DNA of 64,000 nucleotides. Source: Aequorivita vitellina. GTDB lineage: Bacteria > Bacteroidota > Bacteroidia > Flavobacteriales > Flavobacteriaceae. Under the pieces are notes generated by a model. It was not told where the DNA came from. It saw nothing but the letters and a program-made list of their open reading frames with translations, and searched no databases. Shown here piece after piece: positions 10,674 to 19,838 of the stretch; the stretch's first letter is position 1; each line of letters starts with the position of its first letter. The stretch is taken from NCBI RefSeq assembly GCF_022008365.1, contig NZ_JAIRBA010000001.1, positions 1 through 64,000 of the forward strand. The letters run 5' to 3'. Both the position numbers and the translations under genes were made by a program.

Positions 10674-11189
10674 ATGATTCAAAAGGCAGACATTTCACAA
10701 ATTGATCAAATACTTGCAGTTACAAATGCTTGTGCCAACCACATGAAAAATTTAGGGATTTTTCAGTGGAACGAAAACTACCCGAATGCCGAAACCTTTA
10801 TAAACGATATTGAACATGAAGAGTTATATGTATATATTTCAGAAAAAATGATTGTTGGTTGCATCGTAATTTCAACAAAAATGGATGAAGTGTATAAATC
10901 TGTAAATTGGCTCACTCCAACTTCAAATCATTATTATATTCATCGTTTAGCTGTTCATCCAAACCAACAAGGAAAAGGTATAGCACGCAGTTTGATGGAT
11001 TTTGCTGAAAACCTTGCTATTAAAAATAAAATTGTCTCCATTCGGTTAGATACTTTTAGCCAAAATAGTCGCAATCAAAAGTTTTATGAAGCTCGTGGTT
11101 ATACGCGTTTAGGCGATATTTACTTTCCCAATCAAAGTGAGCTTCCTTTTTATTGTTATGAATTACCACTACCATTAAAAGCTTCTTAA
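10674..11189 (+). CDS. GNAT family N-acetyltransferase
   Basis: A 171-residue single-domain acetyltransferase. The acetyl-CoA-binding motif A is clear in IHRLAVHPNQQGKGIARSLM, where QQGKGIA is the Q/RxxGxG/A loop, followed by RLDTFSQNSRNQKFYEARGY with the usual C-terminal Asn and Tyr. The acceptor substrate is unknown and the neighbours do not reveal it. The start at 10674 (MIQKADIS) is chosen because a longer in-frame reading would run back through the tRNA and its terminator. Confidence 0.88.
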   Translation: MIQKADISQIDQILAVTNACANHMKNLGIFQWNENYPNAETFINDIEHEELYVYISEKMIVGCIVISTKMDEVYKSVNWLTPTSNHYYIHRLAVHPNQQGKGIARSLMDFAENLAIKNKIVSIRLDTFSQNSRNQKFYEARGYTRLGDIYFPNQSELPFYCYELPLPLKAS

Positions 11190-11203
11190 CCGCTCCTATT
11201 TTG

Positions 11204-11211
11204 TAGCTTTG
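11204..11211 (+). promoter_or_regulatory. Candidate -7 element of the MATE transporter gene
   Basis: TAGCTTTG matches TAnnTTTG and ends only seven bases before the MATE ATG, implying an almost leaderless transcript. No -33 TTG is seen at the expected spacing. Confidence 0.4.
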
Positions 11212-11218
11212 CGCATTT

Positions 11219-12553
11219 ATGCAACGCACCGATATTTCATTTAAACGCATTCAACAACTTGCCATTCCAGCCATTATTTCTGGAATTGCCGAGCCAGTAC
11301 TTTCTGCCACAGATGCAGCTGTTGTTGGAAATTTAAACGAGTTCAGTATTGAATCGCTTGCGGCAGTTGGTATCGTTGGGTCATTTCTGTCAGCACTTAT
11401 CTGGATTTTGGGACAAACTCGAAGTGCTATTTCAGCAATTGTTTCTCAAAATTTAGGAGCCGGAAAATTGAAAGATTTACAAAACTTTCCAGCGCAGGCA
11501 ATTTATTTCAACATTGCGCTGAGCATTATCGTTCTATTTTCAACGTATTTTTTTGTTGAAGAAATTTTTAAATTGCTAAATGCCGAAGGACTGATTCTGT
11601 CTTTTAGCATAGACTATTACAACATTCGCGTTTGGGGTTTTCCGCTAACACTTTTTACTTTTGCAGTTTTTGGATTGTTTCGCGGACTTCAAAATACTTT
11701 TTGGCCAATGGTTATCGCGACCATTGGTGCAGCGTTAAACATTGGGTTAGATTTTGCTTTAGTTTACGGTATTGAAGGATACATTAACCCTATGGGAATT
11801 AAAGGTGCAGCCTGGGCAAGCCTAATTTCACAAGCAATAATGGCCACGATGGCCTTTATTTTTCTTTTGAAAAAAACCGAAGTTTCTTTGAAATTAACCT
11901 TCCCCCTGCATCCCGAAATTACACGGTTAGTAAGTATGAGTTTCAATCTTTTTTTACGTTCCGTGGCATTAAACACTGCATTAATACTTGCAACTAGAGA
12001 AGCAGCCGATTTAGGAAAGGAATATATTGCCGCGCACACCATTGCCTTTAATATTTGGATTTTTACTGCATTTTTCATCGATGGTTATGGCGCTGCCGGA
12101 AATATTTTAGGAGGAAGGCTTTTGGGGGAGCGCAATTACAAATCGCTGTGGCAGCTAACAAAAAAAGTAAATCTTTACAATATTGGCGTTGCCAGCGTGT
12201 TAGTTTTTATAGGATTTCTGCTTTACGAACCTTTGGGTTTGCTTTTTAATAAAGATTTAAAAGTAATTACCGTCTTTTACGGTATGTTTTTTATGGTACT
12301 GCTATGTTTGCCGTTTAACGCATTGGCTTTTACCTTAGATTCAATTTTTAAAGGATTGGGTGAAATGGGTTATTTGCGAAACGTACTTTTAGGCGCCACA
12401 ATTTTTGGCTTTATTCCTGTATTGTATTTTTCAAAATATATGGATTGGGGACTTATCGGTATTTGGGCCGCGCTCATTGTTTGGGTGGCATATAGAGCGG
12501 TAGCATTGATGATTAAATTTAAAAGAAAATACATTCCGCTGATAGAAAATTGA
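11219..12553 (+). CDS. MATE family efflux transporter
   Basis: A 444-residue inner membrane protein with about 12 hydrophobic segments in two related halves, typical of cation-coupled multidrug and toxin exporters. Family-like segments include AIPAIISGIAEPVLSATDAAVVG at the N-terminus (split here only by natural sequence), the first-half loop GQTRSAISAIVSQNLGAG, and FRGLQNTFWPM. It resembles the DinF-like branch. It stands just upstream of the polysaccharide cluster, but nothing shows it is the lipid-linked sugar flippase; that is possible but unsupported. Confidence 0.9.
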   Translation: MQRTDISFKRIQQLAIPAIISGIAEPVLSATDAAVVGNLNEFSIESLAAVGIVGSFLSALIWILGQTRSAISAIVSQNLGAGKLKDLQNFPAQAIYFNIALSIIVLFSTYFFVEEIFKLLNAEGLILSFSIDYYNIRVWGFPLTLFTFAVFGLFRGLQNTFWPMVIATIGAALNIGLDFALVYGIEGYINPMGIKGAAWASLISQAIMATMAFIFLLKKTEVSLKLTFPLHPEITRLVSMSFNLFLRSVALNTALILATREAADLGKEYIAAHTIAFNIWIFTAFFIDGYGAAGNILGGRLLGERNYKSLWQLTKKVNLYNIGVASVLVFIGFLLYEPLGLLFNKDLKVITVFYGMFFMVLLCLPFNALAFTLDSIFKGLGEMGYLRNVLLGATIFGFIPVLYFSKYMDWGLIGIWAALIVWVAYRAVALMIKFKRKYIPLIEN

Positions 12554-12615
12554 CTTTATTGTTATAAACTTCAAACCAATTATCTACTATCCTTACTATT
12601 TAATATATTTCAACT

Positions 12616-12684
12616 ATGTTAAAATATCTCGTCAGAGTTTTCTATCTTCCCCTAAAATTTAGAAAACAGATTTTACAACAATGA
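12616..12684 (+). CDS. Possible 22-residue leader peptide before the O-antigen ligase gene
   Basis: A small ORF, MLKYLVRVFYLPLKFRKQIL plus QQ, ends in TGA that overlaps the next ATG as ATGA. It follows a near-consensus TATATTTC (12604-12611). It is basic and hydrophobic. The coupling geometry is suggestive of a translated leader, but the ORF is short enough to be chance. Confidence 0.3.
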   Translation: MLKYLVRVFYLPLKFRKQILQQ

Positions 12685-13904
12685 GAATCCTTCTTTCAGC
12701 TATATACCCATATGCTTTTTTGTTGCTCTATCTCATTATTCCTTTTGATAACTACATTAGGGCACTTCCAAATATTCTTTTGGCAATTTTGGTTGTAGCT
12801 TTTCCTTTTATTGTGAAAAAGGAAGATTTCAAAAAACTAAAATCATTTCCTATTGCAGTATTTTTAATCCTATTTACCTATTTAATAATTGATTCGTCTA
12901 GTAGCGGCAGGCTATTCGAAGATTTTAATATTATTAAAAAGGTGATGATAGCCGTAGGTTTAGCCATACTTTATATTCCCGTAGCCGATGCAAAAAAAAT
13001 TAACAGCGCCATCATTTTTTCATCTTTGGCAGCAATTCTTTTTTCGGTTTATAATTTTGTACTCATCACAGATGCTTACGGAACTTTTAGGCTCGGCGAT
13101 TCTCCACAAGTTGTAGAGTCGTTGTTGATAGATAGACTCTATTTGGGGCTTCTCTGTATTTTTAGTATTTTAATGTCGTTTCAAGAAATTCAAAAAAAAT
13201 ATCACCCCAATAACAATTATTATTTAGCAAATATTTTAATTAACGCCATATTCATTGTTTTAATCGCTTCAAAAATAGCAGTTGTTTCATTGTTTGTATT
13301 ATTGTTAATTCATCAATTTTATGGCAAGCGTAAAATTTGGAAAATTGTAATTGCAATTGCAGCAATTGCAATGGTTGGGGCATTATTTCTTGTTGTTAAA
13401 AATGGAAAAGATATTCAATTAAACCAAGCTGTAACTCAAAAAAAGCCGCCAACATTTATTGAAAAATCACTTACTTACGAAATTAGAACCGTTGTCTGGA
13501 ATTGCGCACAAAATATTATTAATGAAGAAGGATTTACGTTAACAGGAATTGGCTTCGACACTACAAAAGATCGATTGGTATCTTGTTATGAAACTCAAAT
13601 TCCGAACGCAAAAAAACGAGAAAAATTTATTGCCGAACGTTATAATACACACAACCAATTTATTGATTTTTACATAAGTGCCGGTGTAATTGCCTTACTG
13701 CTTTTTTTACTGTTTATTGCCACTAGTTTTATAGCAATCCGAAAACAATTTTTCCCTACCGCTATGCTTGCAATATTATTATTGTATTGTATGGTTGAAA
13801 ACCTCTTTCACAGGCAAATTGGCGCATACTACGTAGGGCTCATTTTAATTGTATTAATGACGAGTCTTAAAACAAAGGAAAACAAGACCATAAAAACGAT
13901 ATAA
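12681..13904 (+). CDS. O-antigen ligase/polymerase family membrane protein
   Basis: A 407-residue polytopic inner membrane protein with about 10-12 transmembrane segments. The periplasmic loop and following YNTHNQFIDFYISAGVIALLL resemble the O-antigen ligase (WaaL/Wzy_C) signature, in which a His-Asn-containing motif precedes a late transmembrane helix. It probably joins or polymerises lipid-linked glycan units at the periplasmic face. It opens a cluster of UDP-sugar and glycosyl-transfer genes, which supports a surface-polysaccharide role. Ligase and polymerase cannot be told apart from sequence alone. Confidence 0.8.
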   Translation: MRILLSAIYPYAFLLLYLIIPFDNYIRALPNILLAILVVAFPFIVKKEDFKKLKSFPIAVFLILFTYLIIDSSSSGRLFEDFNIIKKVMIAVGLAILYIPVADAKKINSAIIFSSLAAILFSVYNFVLITDAYGTFRLGDSPQVVESLLIDRLYLGLLCIFSILMSFQEIQKKYHPNNNYYLANILINAIFIVLIASKIAVVSLFVLLLIHQFYGKRKIWKIVIAIAAIAMVGALFLVVKNGKDIQLNQAVTQKKPPTFIEKSLTYEIRTVVWNCAQNIINEEGFTLTGIGFDTTKDRLVSCYETQIPNAKKREKFIAERYNTHNQFIDFYISAGVIALLLFLLFIATSFIAIRKQFFPTAMLAILLLYCMVENLFHRQIGAYYVGLILIVLMTSLKTKENKTIKTI

Positions 13905-13917
13905 TAAGAATTGCATA

Positions 13918-13930
13918 TTGTACTTTTGCA
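13918..13930 (+). promoter_or_regulatory. Candidate promoter and leader of the ugd operon
   Basis: TTGTACTTTTGCA contains the -7 match TACTTTTG. The same 13-mer occurs upstream of atpB and, on the minus strand, upstream of the PaaE-like gene. About 90 bp of leader follow before the ugd ATG, including AACACC (13947-13952) complementary to GGTGTT (13986-13991). No known riboswitch is recognised. Confidence 0.6.
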
Positions 13931-14019
13931 TTCGTTAAACTAAAAAAACACCGCCACAGGTTGTACCGAACATCACTCAATAAAGGGTGTTGGGGCGAAA
14001 TCTAAAAGCGGGGATAATT

Positions 14020-15333
14020 ATGAAAATTTCAGTGATAGGAACGGGCTACGTTGGCCTTGTAACGGGAACTTGTTTAGCCGAAACAGGGAACGAAGTAGTA
14101 TGTGTAGATATAGACAAAGCGAAGGTGGAGAAAATGCGCAATGGCGAAGTACCCATCTACGAGCCCCATTTAGATGTTCTTTTTGAACGAAATATAAAGG
14201 CCAATCGGTTAAAATTTACAACCAATCTAGATGAAGGTTTGGACCACGGCGAAATTATTTTTCTTGCGCTTCCAACGCCCGAAGACGAAGATGGTTCTGC
14301 AGATTTATCGTATGTTTTAAATGTTTCTGAAGAAATAGGAAAAAAAATTAAAGAATATAAAGTAATTGTAGACAAGAGCACGGTACCAGTTGGTACTGCG
14401 GAAAAAGTTCGCACTATAATTGCAAAAAATGCAACATGTGAATTTGATGTAATTTCCAATCCTGAATTTCTTCGTGAAGGTTTTGCGGTAGACGATTTTA
14501 TGAAACCTGAACGCATCATTGTGGGTTCAAGTAGCGAAAGAGCGACAGCACAAATGAAGAAGCTTTACAGCCCATTTGTTCGCTCCGGAAATCCAATAAT
14601 TGTAATGGATGAAAAGTCGGCTGAACTTACAAAATACGCCTCCAACTCATTCTTGGCAGCCAAAATTACATTTATGAACGAAATTGCCAACTATTGTGAA
14701 AAAGTAGGAGCCGATGTTGATATGGTTCGCGCTGGAATGGGCACCGATAGCCGTATTGGCAGACGTTTTCTTTTTCCGGGAATTGGTTATGGAGGCTCTT
14801 GTTTTCCGAAAGATGTAAAAGCCCTCAAAAAGGCTGGAAAGGACGAAAATTACGATTTTAAAATTTTGAATTCTGTAATAGAAGTTAATGCGGCTCAAAA
14901 AACAATATTGTTGCCCAAAATTGAAGCCTATTTCAACAATAATTTAAAAGGAAAAACAATCGCAATTTGGGGATTGGCATTTAAACCTGAAACAGACGAT
15001 ATACGCGAAGCACCATCAATTGATATGATGGAAGCACTGCTTAAAAAAGAAGTAAATTTGCAGGTTTTTGATCCTGAAGCAATGCAAAATATTGAAAAAC
15101 GTTTTGGAAATAAATTAAAATACGCAACGGCTATGTACGAAGCTTTAGAAGAAGCTGATGCACTGCTAATCTGTACCGAATGGAGTATTTTCCGTACCCC
15201 AGATTACAAAAAACTGAAAGACCTTTTAAAAAATCCAGTTATTTTTGACGGTAGGAATTTATACAATGTAAATGATATGGAAACAGAAGGGTTTACCTAT
15301 GTTTCCGTTGGTAGAAAGGCAGTGAATTTATGA
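14020..15333 (+). CDS. ugd: UDP-glucose/GDP-mannose dehydrogenase family, probable UDP-glucose 6-dehydrogenase
   Basis: A 437-residue NAD-dependent four-electron dehydrogenase, probably oxidising UDP-glucose to UDP-glucuronate. The Rossmann motif is [12 protein letters not shown] near the N-terminus, [11 protein letters not shown] is in the middle domain, and the catalytic cysteine is C261 in [10 protein letters not shown]. The C-terminal domain contains [15 protein letters not shown]. The ATG at 14020 fits the family start; an upstream in-frame TTG at 13987 would add an atypical extension. The stop overlaps the next ATG (ATGA), so it is coupled to Uxs, which uses UDP-glucuronate. That pairing favours UDP-glucose over GDP-mannose as substrate. 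Confidence 0.92.
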   Translation: MKISVIGTGYVGLVTGTCLAETGNEVVCVDIDKAKVEKMRNGEVPIYEPHLDVLFERNIKANRLKFTTNLDEGLDHGEIIFLALPTPEDEDGSADLSYVLNVSEEIGKKIKEYKVIVDKSTVPVGTAEKVRTIIAKNATCEFDVISNPEFLREGFAVDDFMKPERIIVGSSSERATAQMKKLYSPFVRSGNPIIVMDEKSAELTKYASNSFLAAKITFMNEIANYCEKVGADVDMVRAGMGTDSRIGRRFLFPGIGYGGSCFPKDVKALKKAGKDENYDFKILNSVIEVNAAQKTILLPKIEAYFNNNLKGKTIAIWGLAFKPETDDIREAPSIDMMEALLKKEVNLQVFDPEAMQNIEKRFGNKLKYATAMYEALEEADALLICTEWSIFRTPDYKKLKDLLKNPVIFDGRNLYNVNDMETEGFTYVSVGRKAVNL

Positions 15334-16316
15334 AAAAACGCGTCTTAATTACAGGTGCCGCCGGCTTTTTAGGTTCGCATCTTTGCGATAAGTTTATAGC
15401 CCAAGATTTTCATGTAATTGGAATGGACAACCTAATTACAGGCGACCTTAAAAACATTGCTCATCTTTTTAAGTTGGAATCTTTTGAATTCTATCATCAC
15501 GATGTTACTAAGTTTGTTCACGTTCCCGAAAAGGTGGACTATATTCTTCATTTTGCATCGCCAGCAAGCCCAATTGATTATTTAAAAATACCAATTCAAA
15601 CCTTAAAGGTTGGATCTTTAGGAACGCACAATCTGCTAGGATTAGCCAGAGAAAAAAACGCCAGAATCTTAATTGCATCAACCTCTGAAGTTTATGGAGA
15701 CCCCTTGGTGCATCCACAAACCGAGGAATATTTCGGAAACGTTAATACCATTGGGCCTCGCGGGGTTTATGATGAAGCTAAACGCTTTCAAGAATCAATT
15801 ACCATGGCATATCATAGATTTCATGGGTTAGAAACGCGAATTGCCCGTATATTTAACACCTATGGTCCAAGGATGCGACTCAACGATGGTCGTGTTATTC
15901 CAGCTTTTATTGGGCAATCCTTGCGCGGAGAAAACTTAACCGTTTTTGGCGATGGATTGCAAACGCGTTCTTTCTGTTATGTAGATGATCAGGTGGAAGG
16001 ACTCTACCGTTTATTATTGAGCGATTATCCATTACCAATAAATATTGGCAATCCCGAAGAAATTACCATCCTCGATTTTGCGAAAGAAATAATTAAATTA
16101 ACCGGCACACAACAAAAAATAGTCTATAAGCCATTACCACAAGACGACCCAATGCAGCGTGAGCCAGATATTTCGAAAGCGAAAGAAATATTAGATTGGC
16201 AACCTATGGTTTCAAGAGAAGAGGGAATGCGAAGAACATTCGAATATTTTAAAAATCTATCGAAGGAAGAATTGACTAAAAGTGAACACAAAGATTTTTC
16301 AAAGCACAATAAATAA
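15330..16316 (+). CDS. uxs: UDP-glucuronate decarboxylase (UDP-xylose synthase)
   Basis: A 328-residue extended short-chain dehydrogenase/reductase. It binds NAD through [10 protein letters not shown] near residue 8 and has the catalytic Y147-x3-K151 in RGVYDEAKR. Uxs-like signatures are [23 protein letters not shown] and [11 protein letters not shown]. It should oxidise and decarboxylate UDP-glucuronate to UDP-xylose. The ATGA overlap with ugd, which makes its substrate, strongly supports the assignment. A dTDP-glucose 4,6-dehydratase would differ around the active site. Confidence 0.9.
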   Translation: MKKRVLITGAAGFLGSHLCDKFIAQDFHVIGMDNLITGDLKNIAHLFKLESFEFYHHDVTKFVHVPEKVDYILHFASPASPIDYLKIPIQTLKVGSLGTHNLLGLAREKNARILIASTSEVYGDPLVHPQTEEYFGNVNTIGPRGVYDEAKRFQESITMAYHRFHGLETRIARIFNTYGPRMRLNDGRVIPAFIGQSLRGENLTVFGDGLQTRSFCYVDDQVEGLYRLLLSDYPLPINIGNPEEITILDFAKEIIKLTGTQQKIVYKPLPQDDPMQREPDISKAKEILDWQPMVSREEGMRRTFEYFKNLSKEELTKSEHKDFSKHNK

Positions 16317-16321
16317 GTAAA

Positions 16322-17674
16322 ATGTTTAAAAGCGGAAGATACTCTGGTTTGTTACGGCCTATTTCATATGGAATAGATCTCCTATTTATTCATTTTTTTG
16401 CATTTGAATTTTTTGGGCAACCTTTTCCTTACTTCAACTATGTAATTTATTTAACTATTGCTTGGTTGCTACTTTCCACGCGTTCGGGTTTCTATGAAAT
16501 TTATCGGTTTACGCATCTCTCAAAAATTATGTCGCTTATTGGCAAACAAGGTATCGTCTTTGTATTAATTGTATTTTCCTTTTTTGGTTTTTACAATGAG
16601 CTTCCTACTTCAGCTTCAACCATTTTTAAATATATTTTTTTAGTAATGCTCTGCGTTACTTTTATGAAATTGAGCGTCTTCTTTTTGCTCAAAAAGTATC
16701 GCTTGCATCTTGGCGGCAACGTTAGAAAAGTAGTAATTATAGGCCTTAACCAAAAGACTGAATTACTGCGAAAATTCTTTACAGACAATCCGGTTTATGG
16801 ATATAAACTCTACAAAACCTTCGATTTAAAAGGGCCCAACAAAGTTACAATAGAGGAATGTATGGATTACATTATGAAAGAAAACATAGATGAGGTCTAT
16901 TCTTCGGTTGCTGAAATTGGCAATAAAGACCTTATCAAACTAATTGATTTTGTGGATAACAACCTCAAAATTTTGAAATTCCTTCCAGATAATAAAGAGA
17001 TTTACAGCAAAAAACTAGACTTTTCCTACTACGGAGTGCTGCCTATTCTTTCTATGCGAAAAATACCGATAGACGAGCCATTCAATAAGTTTTTAAAACG
17101 AAGTTTTGATATTGTTCTTTCGCTTTTAATTATCGTTGGCATTCTATCTTGGTTAACTCCCTTACTGGGCTTACTAATAAAACTTGAATCTAAAGGCCCG
17201 GTTTTTTTCAAACAAAAAAGAAATGGTTTAGACTATAAAGAATTTTATTGTTATAAATTTAGAAGCATGATTCCAAATCCTATGGCGCATCTTCATCAAA
17301 TTAGAAAGGGTGATGAGCGCGTAACTAAGGTAGGAAGGATTATTAGAAAAACGAGTATTGATGAATTGCCACAGTTTATCAACGTGCTTAAGGGAGAAAT
17401 GTCTGTTGTTGGGCCACGACCCCATATGGTGAGCCACACACATATGTATGCAGAAAGAATAGATAAGTTTATGGTGCGCCATTTTATTAAACCCGGAATT
17501 ACAGGATTGGCACAAGTAAGTGGTTTTCGTGGCGAAGTAGAAGATGACAATCATATTATCAACCGGGTAAAGTTTGATATTTTTTATCTTGAAAACTGGA
17601 GCCTTTTTCTCGATATAAAAATAGTTTTTCAAACTATTTTCAATGCTATTAGAGGAGAGGAAAAAGCATATTAA
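16322..17674 (+). CDS. Polyprenyl-phosphate sugar-1-phosphate transferase (WcaJ-like)
   Basis: A 450-residue membrane enzyme that should start glycan assembly by moving a hexose-1-phosphate from a UDP-sugar to undecaprenyl phosphate. The N-terminal half has about four transmembrane helices and a Rossmann-like domain (VVIIGLNQKTELL near 140). The C-terminal catalytic domain (about 258-445) begins KRSFDIVLSLLII and carries GPVFFKQKRNG, YKFRSM, DELPQFINVLKGEMSVVGPR and the GITGLAQVSGFRG motif. It begins six bases after uxs and overlaps the next reading frame, so it belongs to the same operon. The sugar carried is unknown. Confidence 0.9.
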   Translation: MFKSGRYSGLLRPISYGIDLLFIHFFAFEFFGQPFPYFNYVIYLTIAWLLLSTRSGFYEIYRFTHLSKIMSLIGKQGIVFVLIVFSFFGFYNELPTSASTIFKYIFLVMLCVTFMKLSVFFLLKKYRLHLGGNVRKVVIIGLNQKTELLRKFFTDNPVYGYKLYKTFDLKGPNKVTIEECMDYIMKENIDEVYSSVAEIGNKDLIKLIDFVDNNLKILKFLPDNKEIYSKKLDFSYYGVLPILSMRKIPIDEPFNKFLKRSFDIVLSLLIIVGILSWLTPLLGLLIKLESKGPVFFKQKRNGLDYKEFYCYKFRSMIPNPMAHLHQIRKGDERVTKVGRIIRKTSIDELPQFINVLKGEMSVVGPRPHMVSHTHMYAERIDKFMVRHFIKPGITGLAQVSGFRGEVEDDNHIINRVKFDIFYLENWSLFLDIKIVFQTIFNAIRGEEKAY

Positions 17675-17675
17675 G

Positions 17676-18455
17676 GTGAAAGAAAATCCACTTGTATCAG
17701 TGATAATGCCCGTCTACAATTCTTCAAAATTTGTTAAGACAGCTATTGAAAGTGTGCTTGCTCAAGTTTACACGCATTGGGAATTAATTATTGTTGATGA
17801 CGCCTCTACCGATGATACTTCTGCAATTGTTGAAAAATTAGCTGCTGCACATTCAAAAATTAGGTTTTTAAAACTAACGGCCAATCAAGGTCCAGGTTAT
17901 TGTAGAAATAAAGCCACAGAAATGGCTCGCGGAGCGTATATAGCATTTCTTGATTCTGACGACCTTTGGGAACGCGAAAAGTTATTGATTCAAATAAATT
18001 TTATGCGTAAAAATAACTGTGCTGTTTCGTTTACCAGTTATCTTCATATAGATGAAATTGGAAAATTACTGAAGAAACGAATTAAAGCCATGCCCATACT
18101 TTCTTATAAAAAACAACGCAGCAATAATTATATTGGTAATTTAACCGGTATGTATCACGCAGCTTCCTTAGGAAAAATTAAATCTCCAGAAATACCAAAA
18201 AGACAAGATTGGGCTCTGTGGCTAGAAGCTATTAAAAGAAGTAAAAAACCAGCCCACGGAATTGTTCAAGATTTAGCATTTTACAGAATTAGAAAAGATT
18301 CTGTAAGTGCAAATAAAGTGGAACTTTTAAAACACAATTTTAATTTTTATAAAAACCATCTTGGCTATTCAATCCCTATTTCAATCTATTTTATGAGTTG
18401 CTTTTTATGGGAATATTTCTTCGTTCGCCCAAAATATATTGAAACTTTAAACTAG
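17676..18455 (+). CDS. Glycosyltransferase family 2
   Basis: A 259-residue GT-A-fold inverting glycosyltransferase without transmembrane helices in its catalytic part. VSVIMPVYNSSKFV at the N-terminus binds the nucleotide, DDASTDDTS follows, and FLDSDDLWE is the DxD metal site. GTG at 17676 gives the standard GT2 start MKENPLVSVIMPVYN; an in-frame ATG at 17643 would add 11 residues inside the preceding gene and is possible. The acceptor and donor are unknown. It ends in a four-base convergent overlap with the minus-strand CapK-like gene. Confidence 0.88.
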   Translation: MKENPLVSVIMPVYNSSKFVKTAIESVLAQVYTHWELIIVDDASTDDTSAIVEKLAAAHSKIRFLKLTANQGPGYCRNKATEMARGAYIAFLDSDDLWEREKLLIQINFMRKNNCAVSFTSYLHIDEIGKLLKKRIKAMPILSYKKQRSNNYIGNLTGMYHAASLGKIKSPEIPKRQDWALWLEAIKRSKKPAHGIVQDLAFYRIRKDSVSANKVELLKHNFNFYKNHLGYSIPISIYFMSCFLWEYFFVRPKYIETLN

Positions 18456-19771
18456 ATAGTACCAGGTTGCACCAAAGAGACAAATTGTTTTAGTTTGCCG
18501 TTTTTACTTCGTTTTAAAACCTCAAACCGCTCAAAAGTAATCTTTAAATCCTTTTCTAAATATTCCGTAATTGACTTTTGAATTTCTAACTTTTCGTGCG
18601 TTTTAAGCTCTTTAGTTGCAACATACTTAATTTTAAAAGTATCCAATTTGGTTTGCTCAATTACAAATTCCTTTATATTTCCATCGTTGGAGATTATGGT
18701 TTTTGTAACGTAATAAAAGGTAAGACCCGGCACTACTTTCCCGCTTGGTAGCCTTGCAAAATCGTTGGTTCTGCCTAATAATCTTTTTAAAATGGGGCGT
18801 TTGCTGGTGCTAGTACTACTTAAAACACCAATGTCTCCAATATCATAGCGTATCATTGGGTGCGCCTTATTATACAATGCGGTAATTATAATTCGGCCTG
18901 AACTCCCCAAAGGAACTGTTCTGTTATTTTCATCGAGAATTTCAACAAAAACCTCTTCGCTATTCACAATTAATTCGCCATTATTATCGGCAAAAGCAAT
19001 TAAGCCAAATTCTGACGCTCCATATTCGTCGATCACTGGGACACCAAAAGCACTTTCCATCAATAATTTGTCATCCTCAAAAAGCATCTCGCTTGTTACA
19101 ATGCAGTATTTTAAAGTAGGACAAACTTGATTTAAAATTAGGTTCTTGTCGCTCAAAAACCTTGCAAATCGGACGATGGAGCTCGTATATCCGTTAATGT
19201 AATCAAACTTTTTACGTTTAAAAACTTTCAGAATTTCTTCCAATTTGTTTGTTGAAAGATCAAAGATTGGAAAACGGTAGCGACTTCCTAAAAAATCTTT
19301 AAATCGCTCCTTATAATAGCCTGTAAAATTTAACGGTATGCCGTAAAATCTGGCCTGTAATGATGCGCTTAGATCAATCCCTATACTTGCATAACTGTCT
19401 ATAAATTTTGCCCATGTTAAAGCGTGACAATATTTGTCTTTTGCAAAAATAAAAGGCGTGCCACTAGAGCCTGAAGTTTTACTAATATAAATAGATTTTT
19501 TACTGAAATTTTTAGAAAGTCTATCTGCTAATGGTTGCTGAAGATCGCTTTTAGTCATAACGGGAATAGCGTCCCAATCAGCAATATTTGTTTCAATAAA
19601 TTTTCTATAGAACGGATTATTTTGAATATGATATTGAACTATTTCAGCACGTTTATTTTTAATATATGCTTCAAATTCATTTTCAGGAATTTGTTGAATC
19701 TCCGAAAGCTTTCTTTTAGCTTCGGCAATTGGAAAACCATTAAATTTCAATGTATTTTCAAACAAATTCAT
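18452..19771 (-). CDS. CapK/PaaK-like AMP-binding protein
   Basis: A 439-residue member of the adenylate-forming superfamily related to phenylacetate-CoA ligase and the CapK protein of capsule loci. The phosphate loop is TSGSSGTPF (about 97-105); YGASEFGLIAF near 249 and YDIGDIG near 325 are further adenylation motifs. Its place in a polysaccharide cluster suggests activation of a carboxylic acid that decorates the glycan, but the substrate is unknown. It is transcribed towards the GT2 gene and away from purD. Its ATG and the purD ATG are 67 bp apart, with an inverted repeat between. Confidence 0.8.
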   Translation of the reverse strand: MNLFENTLKFNGFPIAEAKRKLSEIQQIPENEFEAYIKNKRAEIVQYHIQNNPFYRKFIETNIADWDAIPVMTKSDLQQPLADRLSKNFSKKSIYISKTSGSSGTPFIFAKDKYCHALTWAKFIDSYASIGIDLSASLQARFYGIPLNFTGYYKERFKDFLGSRYRFPIFDLSTNKLEEILKVFKRKKFDYINGYTSSIVRFARFLSDKNLILNQVCPTLKYCIVTSEMLFEDDKLLMESAFGVPVIDEYGASEFGLIAFADNNGELIVNSEEVFVEILDENNRTVPLGSSGRIIITALYNKAHPMIRYDIGDIGVLSSTSTSKRPILKRLLGRTNDFARLPSGKVVPGLTFYYVTKTIISNDGNIKEFVIEQTKLDTFKIKYVATKELKTHEKLEIQKSITEYLEKDLKITFERFEVLKRSKNGKLKQFVSLVQPGTI

Positions 19772-19786
19772 TTTATAAAATATTAG

Positions 19787-19819
19787 GGTGTCAATTTACA
19801 AACAATTATTTTTGACACC
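19787..19819. promoter_or_regulatory. Inverted repeat between capK-like and purD (candidate operator)
   Basis: GGTGTCAA (19787-19794) and TTGACACC (19812-19819) form a perfect 8-bp inverted repeat with a 17-bp spacer. Its right arm overlaps the candidate purD -7 element. Confidence 0.45.
19807..19814 (+). promoter_or_regulatory. Candidate -7 promoter element of purD
   Basis: TATTTTTG matches TAnnTTTG and sits 24 bp upstream of the purD ATG. It overlaps the inverted repeat arm at 19812-19819. Confidence 0.5.
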
Positions 19820-19838
19820 GAAACAAAACATTTCAATT

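Noticed and set aside
11219-12553. MATE protein considered as the Wzx flippase of the polysaccharide cluster
   Set aside because: The sequence is of the efflux type, it has its own promoter match, and there is no positive evidence for glycan transport.
17228-17632. 134-codon minus-strand ORF inside the WcaJ-like gene
   Set aside because: It lies wholly in the conserved catalytic domain of the sugar transferase and has no independent signals.
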